A stretch of DNA of 64,000 nucleotides from contig JAOVFP010000002.1 in assembly GCA_025738555.1 (NCBI GenBank), positions 1,364,001-1,428,000 on the forward strand, written 5' to 3'. Source of the stretch: Cyathus striatus (lineage: Eukaryota > Basidiomycota > Agaricomycetes > Agaricales > Nidulariaceae). The notes under the pieces are model-generated. The model saw nothing but the letters and a program-made list of their open reading frames with translations. It had not been told where the DNA came from and made no database searches. The position numbers were made by a program, and so were the translations under genes. Below are positions 61,181-64,000 of the stretch, one piece after another (positions within the stretch are counted from its first letter, which is position 1; the number at the start of each line of letters is the position of its first letter).

Positions 61181-61480
61181 TACGCCTTCCAAAAAAACAA
61201 GGCCGGTTGCAGTCAAACTCTGGCTTATAATGACATTTGACCGAATACCGATATAATACCCCCTGAATCCAAGCTTGAAGCCAGCCAGCCTATCGGCCAT
61301 GTAACAATCTCCATTTCGTGCTCTAATACAATAGTGTATGTAGAATTGGTTCATTTTCAATGGTAAAAGGCTCGACGTCGAGAAATCCGGTGCTGTGGAT
61401 AAACCACGAACAACATAGATAAAAGATTAGAGCACGTGGAAGAGTATTACGTGCATGGTATTAGACATGAGTACTAAGAG
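61181..61480. repeat. R2 end fragment
   Basis: It matches 37465-37745 (GAAGTTACGCCTTCC-like part, CCGATATAATACCCCCTGAA, CCAGCCTATCGGCC, GGTGCTGTGGATAAACCACG) and stops abruptly near 61480, where unique sequence begins. This marks the right edge of the G3/G6 duplication. Confidence 0.65.
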
Positions 61481-61537
61481 TTTTTGGTTTCTACGGTACA
61501 CTTTTCTTTCGTAGTGGCTTGAAAGACATAGTATAGT

Positions 61538-62248
61538 ATGTTCATATTGTTGGCGACATTGTTCTCCATGCTACGCTATCACACTTCTCACGCCCATCAA
61601 CAACATATGAACCAGGCCTACAATGCCTCTAAAGTTCATCCTTCTGAATATGCAATAGCCAGCCGAGTTCCAGCCAAATCCCCCAGTACCTGGTCAACTG
61701 GTCAAAAGATATTCCGCCTTTGGAGATGTGAAGAGACAGTCTATGAAATCATGGGGATTTGCAGTTGCACAGTTGTTGTGGGTCAGTCATACTAAGTCCT
61801 CTTTTATTACTTTTTCGATCCAGTTAACTGACTGAACTCTCCTCGCCTTATTGTGTAGATTCCTTCCAAAAATAGCTGCAACATATGATTCGCCAACACC
61901 AGTGGAGGACGAGCTCACATCAGGAGCAACAGAGGTCCCCCTGCCCCTGCGGCATGCCGCGCTCGTCTATCTGACACGTGCTCCCAAACAACCAGTTATA
62001 CGCAGCCTCCCTGTAAGTGTCATTTGTATGAGTTTGTGCAATAACCAAACTGTGTTAATTCATATGACAACTTTGTAGACTACTAATGTACATACGCGGG
62101 TAGTACATGATTATTTTACTTACTGTGAAATAAAGCAAGTAGCCAATTTTCATTATGAGCAATTCAGAACAGTCAACCGGTCACTGATCAAATATCACGT
62201 CAAGCGATTGACATGGAAGGTAGTGGGCCCTACCACTTGCCAGCCTTG
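61538..62248 (+). CDS. Possible small spliced gene, unknown product
   Basis: Two pieces look coding: about 61857-62009 (FLPKIAATYDSP, then VPLPLRHAALVYLTRAP) and about 62079-62248 (TTNVHTRVVHDYFTYCEIKQ...). They are joined in frame by an intron from GTAAGT at 62013 to TTTGTAG at 62078. A first exon from ATG at 61538 is likely (SEYAIASRVPAKSPSTW), but I could not find a donor that keeps its frame with the acceptor at about 61858, so the 5' model is uncertain. There is no similarity to other genes here and no domain recognised. Confidence 0.35.
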
Positions 62249-62599
62249 ATTTTTTTTCTGTTTAAACTTTGAACCGTTTCAAACGATGTGCAACATTGTT
62301 TACAATTTATGCTGTTGGCAAATATTGACCAGCCCGGCCCCAACTCGTCGCTTTCTCGCATCATTGTATCACCCTAATGTAAGCTTGGAGGACTGCGCCT
62401 TGGTTCAGTTCAGAAGTGTGGAACGGTTATATGACCTGTTATGATACATGCTGTGCGAAATTGGGAGAGTGATTCATTTATTCCAATTGCATTTCTATTT
62501 TCTGTTGAACGATCTGATAAACAGAGATGCATAACCACGGAACAGGTACAAGTAATATTTGAGAGATAGATCCGAATAAACATGGAAGTACAGTAAAAT

Positions 62600-64000
62600 T
62601 TAATTATCTAATGAATCAACTGAACCCTCAGACAATTCTTCAAAAAGATCCGCATCTGTGTCACTACTGGCACTGTTATGGTTCGCAAGAACTTGACGTT
62701 GGTGTATTCCTGTGAATACACGAAGGTTTAGCGAAGCAGTTTAATAATCGAAACGTACCCTGTATGGTTTAGTGTAGATTAGAATACTGATGTGTCTGAA
62801 TGCGAGAGTGCTTAGTATGTTCAGTAAGGGTTGAGTTCTCGAAGCGTGAGTCAGCCAAGCTGAATGTCAAGTATGTCACGGGCTACCGCCGATTGGACTA
62901 TCCGTTGATATTCAGCAATCGACAATACTAACTATGTAGTACGTTTGTAGCGAGTAGATAGATATGAAATACTATATACCCTTTTTAGCAACGATACGAG
63001 ACTTAGCGCGAAGCCTTAAGTCGAGTGCCGGATTCTTACAGTTCACACTGAGTTGAAAGGTAGTAAAAAGGTTGTTTTTCCTATCTACACAACGAGCTAT
63101 ATACCTTGTAGTACTAATATATCTAGATTGTTCTTGTGTAGTCCTATGTATTCTACAGAACTCGAGAAGGTACTGCTTCCAGGGCCTTCTCGGTCAACAT
63201 AACCGAGTTGGTTTATAGCCTTTTATGGCAGGAGTAGCCTTTAGCTGCGTAAATACTTACTTGCTTAGGTTACTTCTGTCGTTCTGAAGGTAAACCAAGA
63301 TAGAAATAAAATGAGTAGTTAGTAGAGCTACGAGAGATTGGAAAATATATATAGATTTTGTAATGAATTTTGTAAAATGTAGTAGACAGAGATAGAATTT
63401 ATAGATGAAAAACCATGAGCGCGCAAATGTAGCTAAGTATACATAACAGGCACTGTTTACATCCAAATGGCTAATCTCCTCCCAATCATCTTCATGAGCT
63501 TCCCAAAGAATTCTTAAACGTTCTCTATGTTCTCTTGTCTGGTATACTGTTCCTAGTACAGCAAATCCATCTTCTAGGGTTGTAACTCCAATCCAAGACA
63601 GAGATGAAACGTTTGGTGATATAACTATTGCACCATATCTGTCTTCAACATATACCCTTCGTGAATACATCATGGTCTTCATAGAAAGATTATTCCACGT
63701 GTTAAAATAAGGGGCTGGAAATTCATAATTTTTCGCCAACTCATGCTGTGTTTTGAAATATCTTATGCCGACACTGTCCTCTATGTTTGATGAAAATTTT
63801 CTTTTTTTATCTGCATTTTATTTGTAAAATTCAATTTAAGCATAAAGAAGCAATTGATTCGAATACCTTGTTTATTGGCTTTAAATTCAGAAGGGCCAGC
63901 ATGTTGCAAGACATCAGGGGTCATTAGTAGCCCACACATCTTGTAAAGATCACGAAGGGCTTCATAGTAAAAGTTATCCCAGTAGCTTATTATCAGGTGC
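62600..64000 (-). pseudogene. G7: 3' part of kinase-like family gene, LTR-disrupted
   Basis: Read on the minus strand, exon 9 enters from the window edge and ends at 63867. The intron is 63811-63866 (GTATTC...ATGCAG), and exon 10 starts at 63810 with KTQHE and continues LSWIGVTTLEDGFAVLGTV and DDWEEISHLDVNSA. There a 775-bp LTR interrupts it. The original tail (SSDTDADLFEELSEG...) resumes at 62668 and ends with TAA at 62600-62602. Reading into the LTR gives a foreign tail that stops at 63257. The 5' exons lie outside the window. It is the only copy on the minus strand. Confidence 0.87.
62674..63448. mobile_element. Solo LTR, 775 bp, 5-bp target duplication, inside G7
   Basis: The ends TGTTATG and CATAACA are inverted TG...CA termini. 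The flanks are GGCAC at 62669-62673 and 63449-63453. Removing the element and one GGCAC rejoins the G7 reading frame exactly. No internal retrotransposon genes are present. It is unrelated at its ends to the LTR at 5646. Confidence 0.88.

Overview
The window looks like nuclear DNA of a mushroom-forming basidiomycete (Agaricomycetes). Three things support this. Genes are split by many GT-AG introns of about 50-60 nt. The repeated gene family has the layout of a large Agaricomycete-specific family with a degenerate protein-kinase N-lobe, known to me only as hypothetical proteins. The one clear housekeeping gene is a fungal riboflavin kinase. The region is gene-poor and repeat-rich: satellites, dispersed repeats, transposon insertions and segmental duplications fill most of it. 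The species is not identifiable by eye.

Layout. 1-2350: satellites, a polypurine tract and a fold-back repeat. 3738-14960: duplication block A, which matches block B (44355-49192) but carries three transposon insertions that B lacks: a 1.3 kb solo LTR, a 3.1 kb terminal-inverted-repeat (TIR) element with a 16-bp target duplication, and a 2.6 kb TIR element at TA. Block A ends inside a truncated gene copy (G1). 16022-18682: intact copy G2. 23155-25958: a TIR element with a 21-bp target duplication. 31677-34358 (G3), 40842-43481 (G4), 48715-51384 (G5) and 56052-58744 (G6) are further copies, separated by decayed dispersed repeats. 53194-53811: riboflavin kinase on the minus strand. 62600-64000: the 3' part of copy G7 on the minus strand, broken by a 775-bp solo LTR.

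The seven family copies illustrate birth and death of a gene family. G2 and G5 are intact over 10 and 11 exons (700 and 674 residues by my exon sums, both divisible by three). G4 is intact but shortened at the C-terminus. G3 has one frameshift, G6 several lesions, G1 is a 5' fragment and G7 is LTR-disrupted. In G5 a short insertion seems to have created a splice donor, so that the damaged stretch is spliced out in frame.

The most unusual items are the two TIR elements with 16- and 21-bp target duplications, far above the 2-11 bp of known cut-and-paste families; the apparent intronization in G5; CpG-directed decay of block A relative to block B; and a roughly 40-110 bp motif present about ten times in both orientations. 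All alignments were made by eye, so percentages and fine boundaries are approximate.
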